Shown piece by piece: positions 63,756 through 64,000 of a stretch of DNA of 64,000 nucleotides. Both the position numbers and the translations under genes were made by a program. Position 1 is the first letter of the stretch. Each line of letters opens with the position of its first letter. The notes beneath the pieces were generated by a model that saw nothing but the letters and a program-made list of their open reading frames with translations, was not told the origin of the DNA and searched no databases. The stretch spans positions 159,501 through 223,500 of the forward strand of contig CAUYUJ010016888.1 in NCBI GenBank assembly GCA_963575745.1. The letters run 5' to 3'. Source of the stretch: Prorocentrum cordatum (Eukaryota; Sar; Dinophyceae; Prorocentrales; Prorocentraceae).

Positions 63756-64000
63756 TTCCATTTCTCTTGGGATCGATTGTGAGATCACATCGCGACGCCG
63801 GATCGTCACATTGCCATCGCAGCGCAGGAGTGGTGGCTTTGACTTGGCCCGTTAGTGTTCCGATGGTGTTCCGACCGTGCTCAACACTACCGCCGTTGCT
63901 GTAGCCGCCGCACTCATCACCACTGCGGCCATCACCTTACCATCAGCAGCCAGCCATCATACTTAGCACCAACCATCACAACGCAGTAGTGGTGCCTTGA
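63756..64000. other. Window end, CAT-rich
   Basis: No gene recognised. The last 90 bp are CATCA/CCATC-rich. Confidence 0.4.

Overview
The window looks like nuclear DNA of a eukaryote with a large repeat-rich genome, most likely a dinoflagellate. The evidence is GC-rich but very uneven composition, many kilobases of microsatellites and minisatellites, and no compact gene arrays or operons. Every recognisable long coding stretch belongs to one of three retroelement classes common in dinoflagellates: a Ty1/copia element with a CxxC integrase finger and an HVDD polymerase box, LINEs of the endonuclease-RT-zinc-RNase H type, and a DIRS-like tyrosine-recombinase retroelement. Frame breaks in the DIRS-like element are resolved by short GC-AG introns, a splice class known from dinoflagellates. 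Species cannot be given. No rRNA, tRNA, spliced-leader gene, CRISPR array or bacterial-type regulatory signal could be supported.

Layout. 1-5.7 kb: degenerate CAAGAGGCCC blocks, the edge of a possible GT92 glycosyltransferase gene (minus strand) and a 0.8-kb tandem duplication. 6.0-11.0 kb: a decayed copia element on the minus strand (gag-like zinc region, integrase, RT, RNase H). 11-19 kb: almost pure satellite DNA, including arrays of a GTTTCGCTCGAGACATCC motif. 19-30 kb: unrecognised sequence holding small fold-back elements, a probable hAT MITE, an introner-like insert and an RNase H fragment of a LINE. 30.4-38.9 kb: an 8.5-kb DIRS-like element on the minus strand with split direct repeats in the order A1-ORFs-B1-A2-B2, both repeat pairs identical by eye. 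39-47 kb: more minisatellites and a LINE fragment (zinc plus RNase H) between 192-bp direct repeats. 47.2-59.5 kb: head-to-tail LINE copies on the minus strand, separated by (GGA/TCC)n tracts. 59.5-64 kb: fold-back elements, GTGTCCC/GAGATCGAT minisatellites and a repeated GC-rich hairpin module.

How the parts work together: only the DIRS-like element reads as a near-complete unit. It has a tyrosine recombinase, a Gag-like protein whose frame is restored by two predicted GC-AG introns, and an RT-RNase H whose frame is restored by two more. Its gene order (recombinase first) is not that of classical DIRS, PAT or Ngaro elements. The LINEs and the copia element are frameshifted or deleted and are best read as dead copies. 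Host genes are not convincingly present apart from the partial GT92-like reading frame.
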